Positions 13,440 to 25,490 of a stretch of 64,000 nt of DNA are shown piece by piece. Source of the DNA: Microplitis mediator (lineage: Eukaryota > Arthropoda > Insecta > Hymenoptera > Braconidae). A program made the position numbers and the translations under genes. A model generated the notes under the pieces. It was not told where the DNA came from. It made no database searches and was given only the letters and a program-made list of their open reading frames with translations. The DNA lies in the NCBI RefSeq assembly GCF_029852145.1, contig NC_079979.1, positions 496,001-560,000 on the forward strand. Reading direction: 5' to 3'. The stretch's first letter is position 1. Every line of letters begins with the position of its first letter.

Positions 13440-14130
13440 TATCCTAACATACATCTCTAGTAGCATTCTTGAGATAGTTCTAGATAAATCTGTATCTTCA
13501 GTCTTCAGCAAGTCTGCATCATCAGTTTTGAACAAGTCTGGGGCAGAACTTCTGTAAGATACGTTAAGGAAGTCTGTAGTAATACTTGCGTAAGACATGA
13601 TACCTGCTCAAGATGCATTAGCTCAGATTTGCGGAAGAATTGCTTAAGATACCTGGACACGGATGCCCTCTTCGTTTCTTTCCGAGCCGTCAACTCAGTA
13701 TTAGTTTAGTAAACTCAGTGGCGCTCACTAACTGGACGTGTTTGGCCGAAATAAGTTTATTCAGAACTTCATTCAGCCAAACACGACCAATGTTTGAAGA
13801 AATTTTGTCGAGTGACAATATTTTTGATTTGTAGCAGTTTAAATTTAAATGAGAGCTACTGAATTTGCTAGAGGTACTGCGCTTGAACTTAGAGTGATTC
13901 GGAGATAAAGAAACCCGATATCTTAAGCAAATCTGCAGCAATTCTGACCTAACATTGTTCTATAGAATGTATTTTGCTTAAGAATTGCTGCAGACTGTTT
14001 CTACAGACTTCCGAAAGTCTTTACTCAGAAAGCAAGACTTGATGAAATCTTTCGCAAGTATACTTATGAAATCCATCTTGTTTAACTCTTGCTTAAAACT
14101 TCTTTAAGAAATTTACTGAAGACAATGCTA
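13440..14130. repeat. Imperfectly palindromic CTTAAG/AGTCTG stretch in intron 1
   Basis: Words such as TTGCTTAAGA, AAGTCTGCA and GCAGACTT occur in both orientations. The same stretch lies at 30905-31605 with about 98% identity by eye. The overlapping small ORFs on both strands (for example 13690-13941 minus) are conserved only because the duplication is young. Confidence 0.55.
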
Positions 14131-14437
14131 CTAAGGATAATGTCTAGGTTAATAGGACAAAAATATTTAACAAGCATGTATAGATAAAAAAATCATTGAA
14201 AAAAAAAATATCTATCTGTAAGAATCGATATTCTGAAAATTATTTATCGAAAGTTAATCAAACGAAAATATAACGGATTTCTGATATAGTCTTCCTCAAT
14301 TTGAGCTCAACGACATTCTTGAGTTCAAATAAATATATCAGTTATTAAATTCAAAGAATGATCTGTTCTTTATTCATATAAATTATTGACCTCAATAATT
14401 TTTTATTACAGATAATAAAAAAATTATCTTCTTCAAA

Positions 14438-17400
14438 ATGAACAAATTGATGTCCTTCATTGTAATTTTCGCACTGCTGTCCATTGCGACGAACTTTGCA
14501 GTAAGTTTAATAATCCGTTTCTTATTTATATTTTTGTATTTAATATTAAATTATTAATTTATTTTTTTATATTACAGGCTAGTTGTTGTCAAGTGAGTAT
14601 TAAAAAAATATTTTTAAATCAATTTTCTCTTACATCATATTTTTAATTATTTATTTATTTTATTTATATTATAGAATGGCGGAGGTGGTGGTGTAAGTAT
14701 TTAAAAAATATTATTTATCAATTCTCTCTTACAACATATTTGTAGTTATTTATTTATTTTATTTATATTACAGGGTAGTGTTTCTTATCCCGTAAGTATT
14801 TAAAAAATTTTTTCTGCCCTCCGAACGGAAAGTGGCAACTTTCGGGCCGCTGCCCTGAACGAAGTTGCAGCTTTCCGGCTTCGTTGAGCAGAAAAATAGT
14901 ATACACGGAAAAAAATTAATCGTGAATGCAACATGATGCAGTCTTGGTAAATAAACATGATGAAATCATGTTGCATTCACATGATTTGTCATGTTTCGGC
15001 TACATGATAATCATGTTGCGGTAACATGAAAAAATCATGTGGCATTCACATAATCTGTCATGTTTCGGCTACATGATAATCATGTTGCGGTAACATGAAA
15101 AAATCATGTGGCATTCACATGATCTGTCATGTTTCGGCTACATGATAATCATGTTGCGGTAACATGAAAAAATCATGTGGCATTCACATGATCTGTCATG
15201 TTTCGGCTACATGATAATCATGTTGCGGTAACATGAAAAAATCATGTGGCATTCACATGATCTGTCATGTTTCGGCTACATGATAATCATGTTGCGGTAA
15301 CATGAAAAAATCATGTGGCATTCACATGATAATCATGTTGCGGTAACATGAAAAAATCATGTGGCATTCACATGATCTGTCATGTTTCGGCTACATGATA
15401 ATCATGTTGCTGCCATATATTGTCATGTAGCCGAAACATGACAAATCATGTGAATGCAACATGATTTTCTCATGTTACTGCAACATGACTATCATGTAAC
15501 CGAAACATGACAAATCATGTGAATGCAACATGATTTCATCATGTTTATTTACCAAGACTGCATCATGTTGCATTCACGATTAATTTTTTACCGTGTACGC
15601 ACCTTGGCCAGTAAAAAAGGAAGCCTCAGACCACATGTTTGTCAGCCTCGGCCAACAATTACATGTGATCTGAGACTTTTCTTATTTTACTGGCCTAGGT
15701 ATGTAATATCCTACTTTTACCAATTCTCCCTTACAAGATATTTTTAATTATTTATTTATTTTATTTATATTACAGGTCACATTTGCTGTAAGTATTTAAA
15801 AACTTTTTTTTACCAATTCTCTGTTACAATATATTATTAATTATTTATTTCTTTCATTTATATTACAGGACGCAGGTGATGCTGTAAGTATTTAAAAAAT
15901 GTGTTTTTATCATTTCTCTGTTACAATATATTATTAATTATTTATTTCTTTCATTTATATTACAGTACGGAGGTGATGATGTAAGTATTTAAAAAATATT
16001 ATTTATCTATTCTCTCTTACAATATATTGTTAATTATTTGTCTGTTTTATTTATATTACAGGCCGTTGCAGACGGACAAGTGGGCGTAAGTACTAAAAAT
16101 AATATCTCATACATCATGTGGCATCGGTATTGTACTTGATGTCACTTAGATGTATACAATAGTTTATGTGGTTAATGCACAAAATAAAACGCCGTTAAAT
16201 TTATAAACACAGCATCATGCATGCAGCCGGAATCGACGCGGCTCATAAAGTTCTAGATCTAAATAGATTTTAAAGTCGATCGTTTCTGAGAAATCACTAA
16301 AAAACTAAAAAAAAAAATTTTTTTTTTCGTAATTCGCCAATATTTTTGAGTCTACTTGATCAAATGATCTGAAATTTTCAGGGAAGTTGAGGGCCAGCAA
16401 GCTCTTTCGATTGCCTCCTCAACCATCCAAATCGATTCATTAGTTAAAAAGTTACAAGGAGTTTACACGGGTTTGATGTTATCCCGGGAAAAAATGTTCA
16501 GGCCTGATCAGACATGAGCAGGCATGAGTCTTCAGGCCTGATCAGACATGAAAAATGACCATGCCTGACCAGGCCTGATCAGGCATGTTCAGGTCTGATC
16601 AGGTCTGTTCATGCCCATTCTGGTAAAACAATTATATATAAAAAATGGTCCTATATAATTATATATAATTATTTCTATAAAAATGAAAAAAAAATAAAAA
16701 ATATGGGAGTGTCTAGGATTTGAACCGTGGACCTTGCGCTTGAAAGTTCGCCTCGTTACCTGTTGACCTAAGATATTGAGTTGAAAAATAGGTCTCGTAC
16801 GAACTTCAAGTACTGAAAGTCTTAAGACTCATGCCTGTTCATGTCTGATCAGGTCTGATCCATTTTTCCCGGGTTATACGTGATAGATTCTTGGTCAAAA
16901 AAATTTTATATCTATGAACAGACATGAACAGACATAACCAGGCATGAACAGGCCTGATCAGGCCTGAGCTTATTCAACGCTTCAGACATGAACAGACATG
17001 ACCAGGCATGGGCAGGTATGATCAGTCCTGAGCGTAGTTAACGCTTCAGACATGAACAACCATGAACAGCCATGAACAGACATGATCAGGCATGATCAGA
17101 CCTGACTGTATTTAACGCTTCCGACATGAACAGCCATGAACAGCCATAAATAGTCATGATCAGGCCTGAACAGGCATGATCAGACCTGACTGTATTTAAC
17201 GCTTCAGACATGAACAGATATGAACATGCATAAACAGACATGGACAGGCATGGACAGGTATGATCAGGCCTGAACGCATATAACGTTTCAGACATGAACA
17301 GACATGGTCAGGCATGAACAGCCATGGACAGGTCTAATTTCAGGCCTGATCATACATGAACAGGCATGATCATGTCTAATTTCAGGCCTGATCATATATG

Positions 17401-19153
17401 AACAGGCATGATCAGGTCTAATTTCAGGCCTGATCATACATGAACAGGCATAGTCAGGCCTGATCATTTTTTCCCGGGATGTTTCAAATAATAGAAATAA
17501 ATAAGGTTATAAAATTAAGCTGGCAGCAAGCTAGTGACAACTTACTGCAGTAACTTGTCATCAAGTTGGCTGCGAAAATTGGCATTTTCATAAGTTGACG
17601 GTAACTTTCTGAGAAAGTTGGTGGCAAAAAATGGCATTCCATTAGTTGACGGAAGGCTGCCTTAAATTTTCTCAGAAAATCTGGAATTTTAAATCACACT
17701 GTTGACAAACCAGAGAAAATTGTATTCTAGTATAAAATCTTATGAGGATAACTTCAGGCTATTTAACGGCATTTTTTTCGAGCATAAATTACATAAAATA
17801 TTTTAAAATAAATGATTCCTCGCAATAAATTTTATTACTTATGTTTTAAAATTAAATATTACAGATCAGTGCGATCAATGGTGTTGCCCAGGGTGGTGAT
17901 TCTGTAAGTATTAAGTAGTCCATTGCACAGTGAGTAGGCTAGGGGAGTCTTTATCCAGAAAGCACAATGTTTTCAGCACGAGTCGTAGATGCACGCTCAC
18001 GAGCGTTAGCAAGTGCTTAGTATGCGCCGAAGACGAGTGTCAAAATCATTGTTTTTAACGGATAATGACAACCCACCTGCTATGCACTATACTTTATTCA
18101 ACAAATGTCTGATTTTTGCGAATTATTATATCAGTAAAGTAAACTCTAAATCAGATAGGCTATATCACCCGCATGAAAAAACTTTATATGTGAAAACATA
18201 TATGATAGAATATATGAATATTATAATGTGATATATTGTACAATATATAAAATAATATTTATATTTTTGCCGTATTAATATATGATAATATATTGAAAAA
18301 AAATATATTGCTAGAATATACTATCAATATATTTATCAATATATGACTTTTTATGTATGTTTTACATATATATTTTAATATATCTTTTTTATATTGATAT
18401 ATTATATTGAAAGTAGTATATTAATTAATATATAGTATTTTTTATATTTTTTATATATGTTTTCCAATATATTGCAAAATATATAGTTTCCAATATATTG
18501 TAAAATATATGGCACTTTTTTTACTTTTCTTAGGTTATTGCCAGTAAATAGGAGGTCAATGAAAAGAAGGAGAAAAAATAATAAATTTGACTTTTTTTTT
18601 GTGGAATTGTGTAGAAATTGAAAAAGTATATTAAAAAATAAAATTTTCAATATATTGCGAAAAATATAAGTTTTAATATACTGGAAACATATAATTCCAA
18701 TATACCGCGAACCATATATTTAATCATATAAATTCTTTCATATATAATCAATTATATAGAGACCATATACCACTAATTATATGAGTCAAAATATATGGAT
18801 ATATATATCAAGTTTATTATATTATACTTATAAATTATATATATACTATCCATATATGATAAGAATATATTGAGCATTATATGAGATAATATATATAGAA
18901 AAATACAAAACATTATATACAAGTAAATATATTATGATAAATATATAATCCAATATATGTAAAAAACATATATTTTTCAATATAGATATTTTTGCCGCTA
19001 TATATTTATCACATATTCACCATATATTTTTTTATATACTTTTAACAATATATAGCTTTTCCATGCGGGCAGATACTAGTTTTTGACTGCTCTCATCACT
19101 CATAATTTATTTATTTTTCTATTTTATTTCAATTAACAAAAAACAATCAACGT

Positions 19154-19213
<60 letters not shown>

Positions 19214-22200
19214 CGAGATAAAAATTGTTAGATTGATTGTACTTCTCATTCCAAATATAATTAAGTGTCAAGAGATCATTTGCTCTTGTGATAATAGTAG
19301 AGTTTGTTTTTGAGATCGGTCGAAAATGATTTTGGAGAAATGTGTTTATGGATTCAAATGCGTTTGTTATGACCCCCATAATCAAACGCTATTGAAAACC
19401 ACAGGGTGCCATTTTCATTTTGACAAATTATTAACCACCGATCAATAAACGACCGTTTAGGGATTGCTATGCAGATATGATAAAAACACAAAAGATATGA
19501 GTAAAGTATAGTTTCTAATCAATTCTCTCTTACAACATATTTTTAATTATTTATTTATTTTATTTATATTACAGGAAACAGATAATGTAAGTATTTAAAA
19601 CATATTTTTTACCAATTCTCTGTTACAAGGTATTGCACGCCTCGGAAGCGAAGTGGAGAGGTTGTGCTTTATAACCGACCTGTCAAAGTCACACGATTTC
19701 CACTCATTAAAGTGCATATATTTTTTTTCTATTACTCTTACACATTATGAAAAGCACATCAATATAAAGCTGAAACACTAATAAATAATCCTGATACTTT
19801 TTTTAATTTGTCTAATATGTATTAATATCAAAAAAAGTTCATTAAAAAAAATTTATCGTGGACGTCCATTAGTCTGTGGTTAAAAAAAACGGCGTGGTAC
19901 GGATATCTCGAGAACGACTTGACGAAACTACTTAATTTCTTTTTCAAAATTTTCAGAAATAAGCAAAGAAGGTTCCCTTCGAAAATCACTACTGTAGGCC
20001 TTCTCGTTTTTTTAAAAATAAATCATTACGGTTAAAACCGGCAATCTTACATGTAAACAAACACACACTGCCGCCATTTTTCATTAGGAATGTTCTCCTT
20101 ATTTATTTTTTTTTTTACTTTTATTACCGTATATTTACCATGGAAATTTCAATGGGAAAAGAGCGGGATATTCAATTTTATTCGAAATTTAACTTTTAAA
20201 AAAAAACATAACATGAGCGTTCGAGGCGTGCACTTTTGGATTTTCCAAATTTTTTTTTTTTTAATTATTTATTTATTTTATTTATATTACAGAGTGACGC
20301 TGATCAAACCGTAAGTATTTAAAAAATATTATTTATCAATTCTCTCTTACAACATATTTTTAATTATTTATTTATTTTATTTATATTATAGTATGGCGGA
20401 GGTGGCAGTGTAAGTATTTAGAAAATATGTGTTTATCAATTCTCTCTTACCACATGTTTTTATTATTTATTTATTTTATTTATATTACAGTCTAGAGGAG
20501 GTGATGCTGTAAGTATTTAAAAAATATTATTTATCCATTCTCTCTTACAATATATTATTAATTATTTATTTCTTTCATTTATATTACAGAGAGAAGGTGG
20601 TGGTGTAAGTATTTAAAAAATATTATTTATCTATTCTCTCTTACAATATATTTTTAATTATTTACCTGTTTTATTTATATTACAGAACACTCAATCCGCA
20701 GATGGAAGCGTAAGTACTGAAAAAAATATCTCATACATCACGTGGCACTGATATTATACTTGATGTCACTTAAATGTATACAATAGGTTATGTAGTTAAT
20801 GCACAAAATAAAACGCCGTTAAATTTATTTAACACACCATCATGCATGCAGCCGGAATCGACGCGGCTCATAAAGTTCTAGATCTGAATAGATTTTAAAG
20901 TCGATCGTTTCTGAGAAATCACTAAAAAACTAAAAAAAAAATTTTTTTTTTTCGTAATTCGCCAATTTTTTTGAATCTACTTGATCAAATGATCTGAAAT
21001 TTTCAGAAAAGTTGATGGCCAACAAGCTCTTTCGATTGCCTCCTCAACCATCCAAATCGATTCATTAGTTAAAAAGTTACAAAGAGTTTACACGCATACA
21101 CACACACACATATATATACTTACACTCGGACATCATTTTGAAAATAGTCAGAATAGCTTCCTAGGAACTCAAAACGTCGCCATCTGATGAAAACTCGACT
21201 TTCGAAAATCGGGGTGAAAAAAATATCTATCCAATTTTTCGAAAATCGTCGATTTTCTTAACGGGAAGTTAAAAAAATATTTCTATTTTATAAATCAAAT
21301 AATTCGTTGGATAACATTAACTTAACACACTGATAGAAAATTTATATTGACTCAAGAAATATTTTCTTGAGCCAAGAATTTATTTCTGAAGAAAACCAAT
21401 TGTCTTGCTTCAAGAAATTCTTGTCTTGATTTAGATTTTCTTGGCTCTATAGATTTTGTATCTTCGATGGATAACTCTCGTGTCTTGACCCGAAACTATA
21501 TTATCTTCAATCGATACTATCGAATTCTTCAAGCAAGACCACTTGTCTTCAACTAAAAATGTCGTATTATTATTTTAAGAACTTTAAATTTTTGGTTCAA
21601 GTAATAATTCCTTGATAGAAGATGTTTTTAAAGTAATGAAAAAAAAATTTTTTTTAAAATAAATTTCTACTTTAACATATCTGAAGTAAATGAATGTAGT
21701 CCTAAAAAATCACTTTAAAACTTTTTATTTTTAAAATAAGAAAAAAAGTTTTTTCTCAAGCTGAGTAAATTGATATCTTGATTTAAAAACCGCGCCATTC
21801 TCGAAACGAGTCGGTAATGTCTTAAACCTAGATTTTGCCTATCGTAATCCAAGAGCAAGAAATTCTTGAACGAAATATTTCAGAATTTTGTTTCAAAACA
21901 AAAAAGGCTTCATCGAAAAATCAAATTCTCAAACAAAGAATTTTTTTTCTCTATCCGAGAATTTCAATTTTTTGGTTCAAGGACTTATTTCTTGAATTAA
22001 AACAATTAAAAATTTTAAAACAAGAACCACATTTTGAAGAAAAAATTTTTCTTGAATCAAGATAGTTTTTCTATCAGTGCAGAAAAAAAACCTAAACTTT
22101 CCACCCGCTGATTCTTGGACTAAAAATTCCTACGCGGATCTTGTACACGGAAAAAACAATATAGTAGTGGCACTTTCCTGGGATAGTATTGAGTACTTTC

Positions 22201-23146
22201 CGTAAAAAAAAAAATTTCAGACAGTACTGTATACTATCTAGACTGTATCCAGTGCTGTCGGGGACAGTACTCAGTACTATCTAGACAGTAGTTGCCCACG
22301 TCTTTATATAACTATGGATCTTACTGCAGACACTGGCACAAAGTTTCAAATTAAAAGCCGTGTACAAAACTGAAAAAAAAATTTTGTATTATGTTGTACT
22401 TTCAGAATTGTACAAAAATATTGAAGATATCTTGTTCAAGGTGCGCAGTCACTTTAGCTAATTTTGCACCAGAAATTATTCGAAGACACTAACGCATGTC
22501 TTACGGCAGATCTGCGCAAGAACTCTCATATTAAACTATCTGTCTCACTTCTGTCTCTGCCACTTTACCCTCTCCACTGGCATACGACATAGGATCCTGG
22601 AGTAAAGTGACAGAGGTAGAAGTGGGAGATATATATATTAGGGTGAGCCAAAAAAACCAACCTATCGAATTGATGTCTTAAAAAAGACCTAAGATTCGCG
22701 GAAGTATTTTTACTACCACGTCTTCAATGTTTTTTTGTACAACACCATGTACAAGTCCCACAACAATCTTGTCTTAGAATCTTGCAATAATAACTCGTGA
22801 CAGATTGATAGGTATATAAAGACGCAGTGTTGGCATTTCATTCGTTGACGGAAAGCTTAAATTTTCTCAGAAAATGAGGGATTTCGAATCACACTGTTGA
22901 CAAATCAGAAAGAATTGTATTTTAGTGTAAAATCTTATGAGGATAACTTTAGGCTATTTAACGGCATATTCTTCGAGCATAAATTACATAAAATATTTTA
23001 AAATAAATTATTTCTCGCAATAAATTTTATTACTTATGTTTTAAAATTAAATATTTCAGGTAACGAACCTCGCAGGTAATGCCGTAGGTGGTGGCGCTGG
23101 TGTGAGTAGTGGATGTAATGGATGTTCTACTCCATGTCCTACATAA
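14438..23146 (+). CDS. Micro-exon gene 1: secreted Gly-rich protein, 136 aa
   Basis: I do not recognise this gene. Exons: 14412-14500, 14578-14592, 14675-14692, 14774-14791, 15776-15787, 15869-15883, 15966-15980, 16062-16085, 17865-17903, 19575-19586, 20293-20310, 20392-20409, 20491-20508, 20590-20604, 20686-20709, 23060-23152 and the 3' UTR exon from 23237. Coding parts are 63, 15, 18, 18, 12, 15, 15, 24, 39, 12, 18, 18, 18, 15, 24 and 84 nt plus stop: all multiples of 3, all introns phase 0, frame open throughout. Acceptors read TTATATTACAG, donors mostly GTAAGTATTTAAAAAA. Exon 1 gives a signal peptide with core FIVIFALLSI; the rest is Gly/Ser/Asp/Asn-rich (NGGGGG, YGGDD, SRGGDA). Cysteines occur only as CC in exon 2 and in CNGCSTPC near the C-terminus. 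No domain is seen. A secreted effector, venom, salivary or antimicrobial role is possible but unproven. Confidence 0.8.
14902..15597. mobile_element. ACACGG-capped CATGATAATCATG tandem element in intron 4
   Basis: The ends TACACGGAAAAAAATTAATCG and CGATTAATTTTTTACCGTGTA enclose about six tandem units of some 66 bp (AACATGAAAAAATCATGTGG, CATGATCTGTCATGTTTCGG, CTACATGATAATCATGTTG). It lies in an intron that would otherwise be about 80 nt. Flanking pieces (14814-14895; 15603-15700, inverted repeat GGCCAGTAAAAAAGGAAG / CTTTTCTTATTTTACTGGCC) look like further small insertions. Confidence 0.85.
16236..16470. repeat. Part of the dispersed GCGGGAAGT repeat family in intron 8
   Basis: It contains CTCCTCAACCATCCAAATCG and ATTCATTAGTTAAAAAGTT, matching 20855-21271 and, inverted, 30060-30560. 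The right end is cut by the CCCGGG element at 16483. Confidence 0.65.
16483..17478. mobile_element. CCCGGG-capped CAGGCCTG word-array element, copy 2
   Basis: It has the same ends, words and tRNA-like segment (16704-16775, minus, B box GGTTCAAATCC intact) as 816-1602. An extra internal CCCGGG at 16868 suggests a fusion or an internal rearrangement. It lies inside the long intron between the 24-nt and 39-nt exons of gene 1. Confidence 0.8.
18168..19073. mobile_element. CCCGCATG-capped ATATATTG word-array element in intron 9
   Basis: It starts CCCGCATGAAAAAACTTTATA and ends ATATAGCTTTTCCATGCGGG. The interior is AATATATTG and CATATATT words in both orientations. The matching intron of gene 2 lacks it: there GGGCTATATCAGATACTAG (35430-35449) runs on directly, an empty site. 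Confidence 0.75.
19157..19209. repeat. TA microsatellite
   Basis: About 50 bp of pure TA. The matching run in gene 2 (35680-35702) is about half as long. Confidence 0.95.
19625..20262. mobile_element. GCACGCCTCG-ended element in intron 10, copy 1
   Basis: It runs from TTGCACGCCTCGGAAGCG to TTCGAGGCGTGCACTTTTGG and a poly-T. Near-identical copies lie inverted at 31640-32266 and 38748-39368. The short inverted ends GCACGCCTCG and the length (about 630 bp) suggest a non-autonomous DNA transposon. High identity between copies points to recent activity. Confidence 0.8.
20855..21271. repeat. Dispersed GCGGGAAGT repeat, near-complete copy in intron 15
   Basis: It matches 8484-9397 and 30060-30560, ending CGATTTTCTTAACGGGAAGT. 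It carries only a short CACACA/TATATA run in place of the long CA array. Confidence 0.65.
21331..22080. mobile_element. CTGATAGAAAA-capped TCTTGA word-array element
   Basis: The ends are CACTGATAGAAAATTTATAT and TAGTTTTTCTATCAGTG. The interior is words such as TTCTTGAATCAAGAA in both orientations. The empty state is seen in gene 2 at 33209-33225 (AACTTAACAGAAAGAAAATC) and 36617-36632. It lies within intron 15 of gene 1. Confidence 0.7.
22142..22320. repeat. ACACGG / AGTACTGT word array in intron 15
   Basis: It starts GTACACGGAAAAAACAATATA and continues with GACAGTACTGTA, AGACAGTA and ACTGTCGGGGACAGTACT words. It is matched at 36683-36830, and the left part only at 33276-33328 where the GGGGAGGGTGGGGC element interrupts it. 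It predates duplication of the cassettes. Confidence 0.6.
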
Positions 23147-23236
23147 AGATCCGTAAGTTAAAAATAAAATATTAAATACAATATAACTTTTTGCAAATAA
23201 ATTATTTAAATTTATTTTCATTTATTTTAATTGCAG

Positions 23237-23400
23237 GATCCTGTCACACGGCAGATTAAGTGCTCCGAAGTATCGACAGACCGCTGACGCCGAAAGGAAA
23301 CGAAATTTTGGATTGATTACAGAATACTTTAATCTCAATAATGAAATAATATTTTATTCGCATTGTATGTCGGGTTAAATACTAAATACACTTTATAAGC
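23237..23400 (+). other. 3' UTR exon of micro-exon gene 1
   Basis: It begins GATCCTGTCACACGGCAGAT after TTTTAATTGCAG and is nearly identical to 38122-38270. The end is not certain; gene 1 has AATAATGAAATAAT where gene 2 has AATAAAATAAT, so its poly(A) signal is weaker or lies further on. Confidence 0.6.
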
Positions 23401-23495
23401 ATCATATTTTATGAATTTTTATTTTTACCCTTTCATTTTTTAATTAATTTAACAACGAACTATATATCAATTTTTATAATTAATATAACTATACC

Positions 23496-24450
23496 CAGAG
23501 AGGAAAGTACCACGGGCCCAGACTTGGCCCAGACTTGGTCCAACTTTGTAGAACCTTGGGCCAGGCTTGTAAGCCAGTCTTGGCCCAGCCTTGGTAGAAG
23601 CCTGGAATGATAATCTCGGGCCAAGCCTGGTTACCAGACCTGGCCCATGCTTGGTTACCAGACCTGGCCCATGCTTGGTTGCCAGACCTGGCCCAGGCTT
23701 CCAGGAAACGAATAAATTTAATTAAAAAAAATTTATTATTATTAACCTCGTAGAATTCATGATCATTAACGTTTTAATTATCTAGGGGAGGTAAATGATG
23801 TGAAAAAAACTAGGTGGAAATTCTGCCGGACTTTGGGCGCGAACTGCCGTCCTTCTGATTACTGGGTCCGAACGGTAGCTACTGGACGAACCTACTAACG
23901 TTGAACTGGTACATTTATATGATCTACTTATATAAACCATAGGTATATCCAAACTTGGGTAATCCTACCTTGGCCCAAGTCTGGGTTGCCATTGGACGGC
24001 CAAGGCTAGGTTACCCAGTCTTGGCCCAAGCCCGGGTAATCATTGTAACGGCCAAGGCTAGGTTACCCAGTCCTGGCCCAAGCCTGGCTTGCCATTGGAT
24101 AGCCAAAGCTAGGTTACCCAGTCTTGGCCCAAGCCCGGGTAATCATTGTAACGGCCAAGGCTAGGTTACCCAGTCCTGGCCCAAGCCTGGCTTGCCATTG
24201 GATAGCCAAAGCTAGGTTACCCAGTCTTGGCCCAAGCCCGGGTAATCATTGTAACGGCCAAGGCTAGGTTACCCAGTCCTGGCCCAAGCCTGGCTTGCCA
24301 TTGGATAGCCAAAGCTAGGTTACCCAGTCTTGGCCCAAGCCCGGGTAATCATTGTAACGGCCAAGGCTAGGTTACCCAGTCCTGGCCCAAGCCTGGGCCA
24401 ATATAGGTGTGCCAAAGCTAGGTTCCCCAGTGCTGAGCCAAGTAGGGGCC
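23496..24450. repeat. CTTGGCCCAAGCCTGG word array with 103-bp tandem units
   Basis: The words TTGGCCCAAGCCTGG and its complement run through 23520-23705 and 23950-24450. Between 23950 and 24380 they form an exact 103-bp tandem repeat: the mark CCCGGGTAATCATT recurs at 24031, 24134, 24237 and 24340. The left border (CCAGAGAGGAAAGTACC) may be a cap; the right one is not clear. It stands where the C-terminal part of Med22 would be in the duplicated block. Confidence 0.85.
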
Positions 24451-24483
24451 CGTTGTTCAACTCTGGCAGCTCCTGTATGGGTA

Positions 24484-24783
24484 CTTCATTAGAGATTCAC
24501 CAGCGCGTATAATGTTATAGCGACCCATACGTGCATTTCGTAGGTGTCCTGCTCACATTGAGTCTCGATAGCTGTGAGTCTGTGTCACCTTTTCCCAGCT
24601 TAAAAATTTCTGTAATAATTTCAATTATTTTTTAGTAACTTTAGTATTTTTTTTTTATCAATTAAGACATTAAAAAATTCAAATTCTATGACTCGTGCAA
24701 ATATTTCAGAAACTATCAGTCTTAGGGTCAAGTATAAAGAGATTAAAATTGTCCAAAATTAAATTTTCTTTGGAAAAGAGTTA
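24484..24783 (-). pseudogene. Med22 exon 2 fragment in duplication copy A
   Basis: The minus strand of 24484-24609 matches the start of the real Med22 exon 2 (42130-42255) and 24610-24783 matches its intron. A 4-base deletion at SQLSRMTQC (real GAGTCATTCGCGATAGC, here GAGTCTCGATAGC on the plus strand) and further changes at the segment encoding RAANIVRAG destroy the frame. The C-terminal third is missing. It is a by-product of the tandem duplication and not a gene. Confidence 0.85.
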
Positions 24784-25490
24784 CGTCCAAATAGACATAA
24801 CATATATCTCAGTCCCTTATTTTGAGTCAAGACACTGTAGTCCTTTACTCGGGTAACGGGGACCACGTTATTTGGTGCCGAGCATGAATAGAGATGGGAA
24901 GAGTGTATATGCGTTTCTTAAAATTAATAATAAAAAATGTCAGGACTTACTACTTCTGTAGATTCAATAATCAATAATAGTTAAATAAAGAAATAAATTA
25001 AGTAAGGATAATAAATGAATTAAACGAAAAAAGGAAATTTAAGAATCAACTCAGTATTAAAATAATCGAAAACTTGGAGACGCTGAGAAGAATTTGGAAA
25101 AATGACGAAATCGCACGAGTTATTGAACAGAGTAAAATTAAAGCGCGAAAAAGGAGTTGAGAAGTAATTAAAAATAAATAATTAATTAATTGAATTAATC
25201 TCTTTAATTTAAATATTTAATTAATTAATTTATTTATTGAAAAGAAAAAGTTGTGGTGGGAGAACTAGTCCATGGCGGGATGCCATTCGATTCAAATATA
25301 TAAAATTCAGTGTGAGTGTGGAATAGTCCAGGGGACTGAGTAAATGCGTGAGTGTGAAATCAAGGAAATAAATAATTGCGGGTAATTATTATTGTGATTT
25401 TAAAAGAGAGTGTGTGTGATATGCCAAAGGTAATGGCTATGTTTTGAACTGTTGCGGGTTATAAAATAGAATTGGTTTTAAGTGAAATAT
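24784..25490. other. Non-genic stretch between duplicates
   Basis: No gene is seen. TTTGGTGCCGAGCATGA (24874-24890) has the look of a leader just downstream of an LTR, and ACTCGGGTAACGGGGACCACG precedes it, so a degraded LTR retrotransposon is possible. The A-rich part at 24900-25250 contains no ORF. Confidence 0.35.

Larger units (their letters stand above)
14675..17903 (+). repeat. Micro-exon cassette A of gene 1
   Basis: The order is several 12-18 nt exons, a 24-nt exon (AVADGQVG), a long intron, then a 39-nt exon (ISAINGVAQGGDS). The same order recurs in cassette B (19575-23152) and in gene 2 at 32669-34534 and 36070-38037. Introns within the short-exon run are 81-82 nt. The intron after the 24-nt exon always carries ACTTGATGTCACTTAGATG and AAAATAAAACGCCGTTAAAT. 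Each cassette is therefore a duplicated block of several exons. Confidence 0.8.
19575..23152 (+). repeat. Micro-exon cassette B of gene 1
   Basis: Short exons ETDN, SDADQT, YGGGGS, SRGGDA and REGGG are followed by the 24-nt exon NTQSADGS and the last coding exon starting VTNLAGNAVGGG. The last exon is the counterpart of the 39-nt exons but runs on to a stop and then to AGATCC before GTAAGT. Intron 10 (19587-20292) is 706 nt only because of the 19625-20262 insertion; without it the intron would be about 80 nt, the cassette standard. Confidence 0.8.
10028..24783. repeat. Tandem segmental duplication, copy A
   Basis: This block aligns with 27636-42431. Anchors shared in order are: AAACGAACGTTATTAAGAC (10048/27655), the TATA box and 5' UTR exon (11974/29324), intron 1, the signal-peptide exon (14438/32520), the micro-exon chain, the 3' UTR exon (23237/38122) and part of Med22 exon 2 with its intron (24484/42130). 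Differences are mostly later insertions unique to one copy. It also contains one more run of short exons than copy B. Confidence 0.85.

Noticed and set aside
13356..13941. Overlapping ORFs on both strands, repeated at 30831-31422
   Set aside because: They lie in intron 1 of the micro-exon genes within a palindromic repeat. Conservation between copies reflects the recent duplication of the whole region, not selection on protein.
19119..19385. Minus-strand ORF (MIMGVITNAFESINTF) conserved at 35656-35880
   Set aside because: About 60 codons are shared, but the surrounding non-coding sequence is equally conserved and the ORF runs out into a TA repeat. It could be reconsidered if found in other species.
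23950..24380. CRISPR-like array
   Set aside because: The 103-bp units are continuous tandem repeats without unique spacers and the genome is eukaryotic.
24874..24890. LTR retrotransposon leader (TTTGGTGCCGAGCATGA)
   Set aside because: Suggestive only; no paired LTR or matching coding region in this orientation was found.
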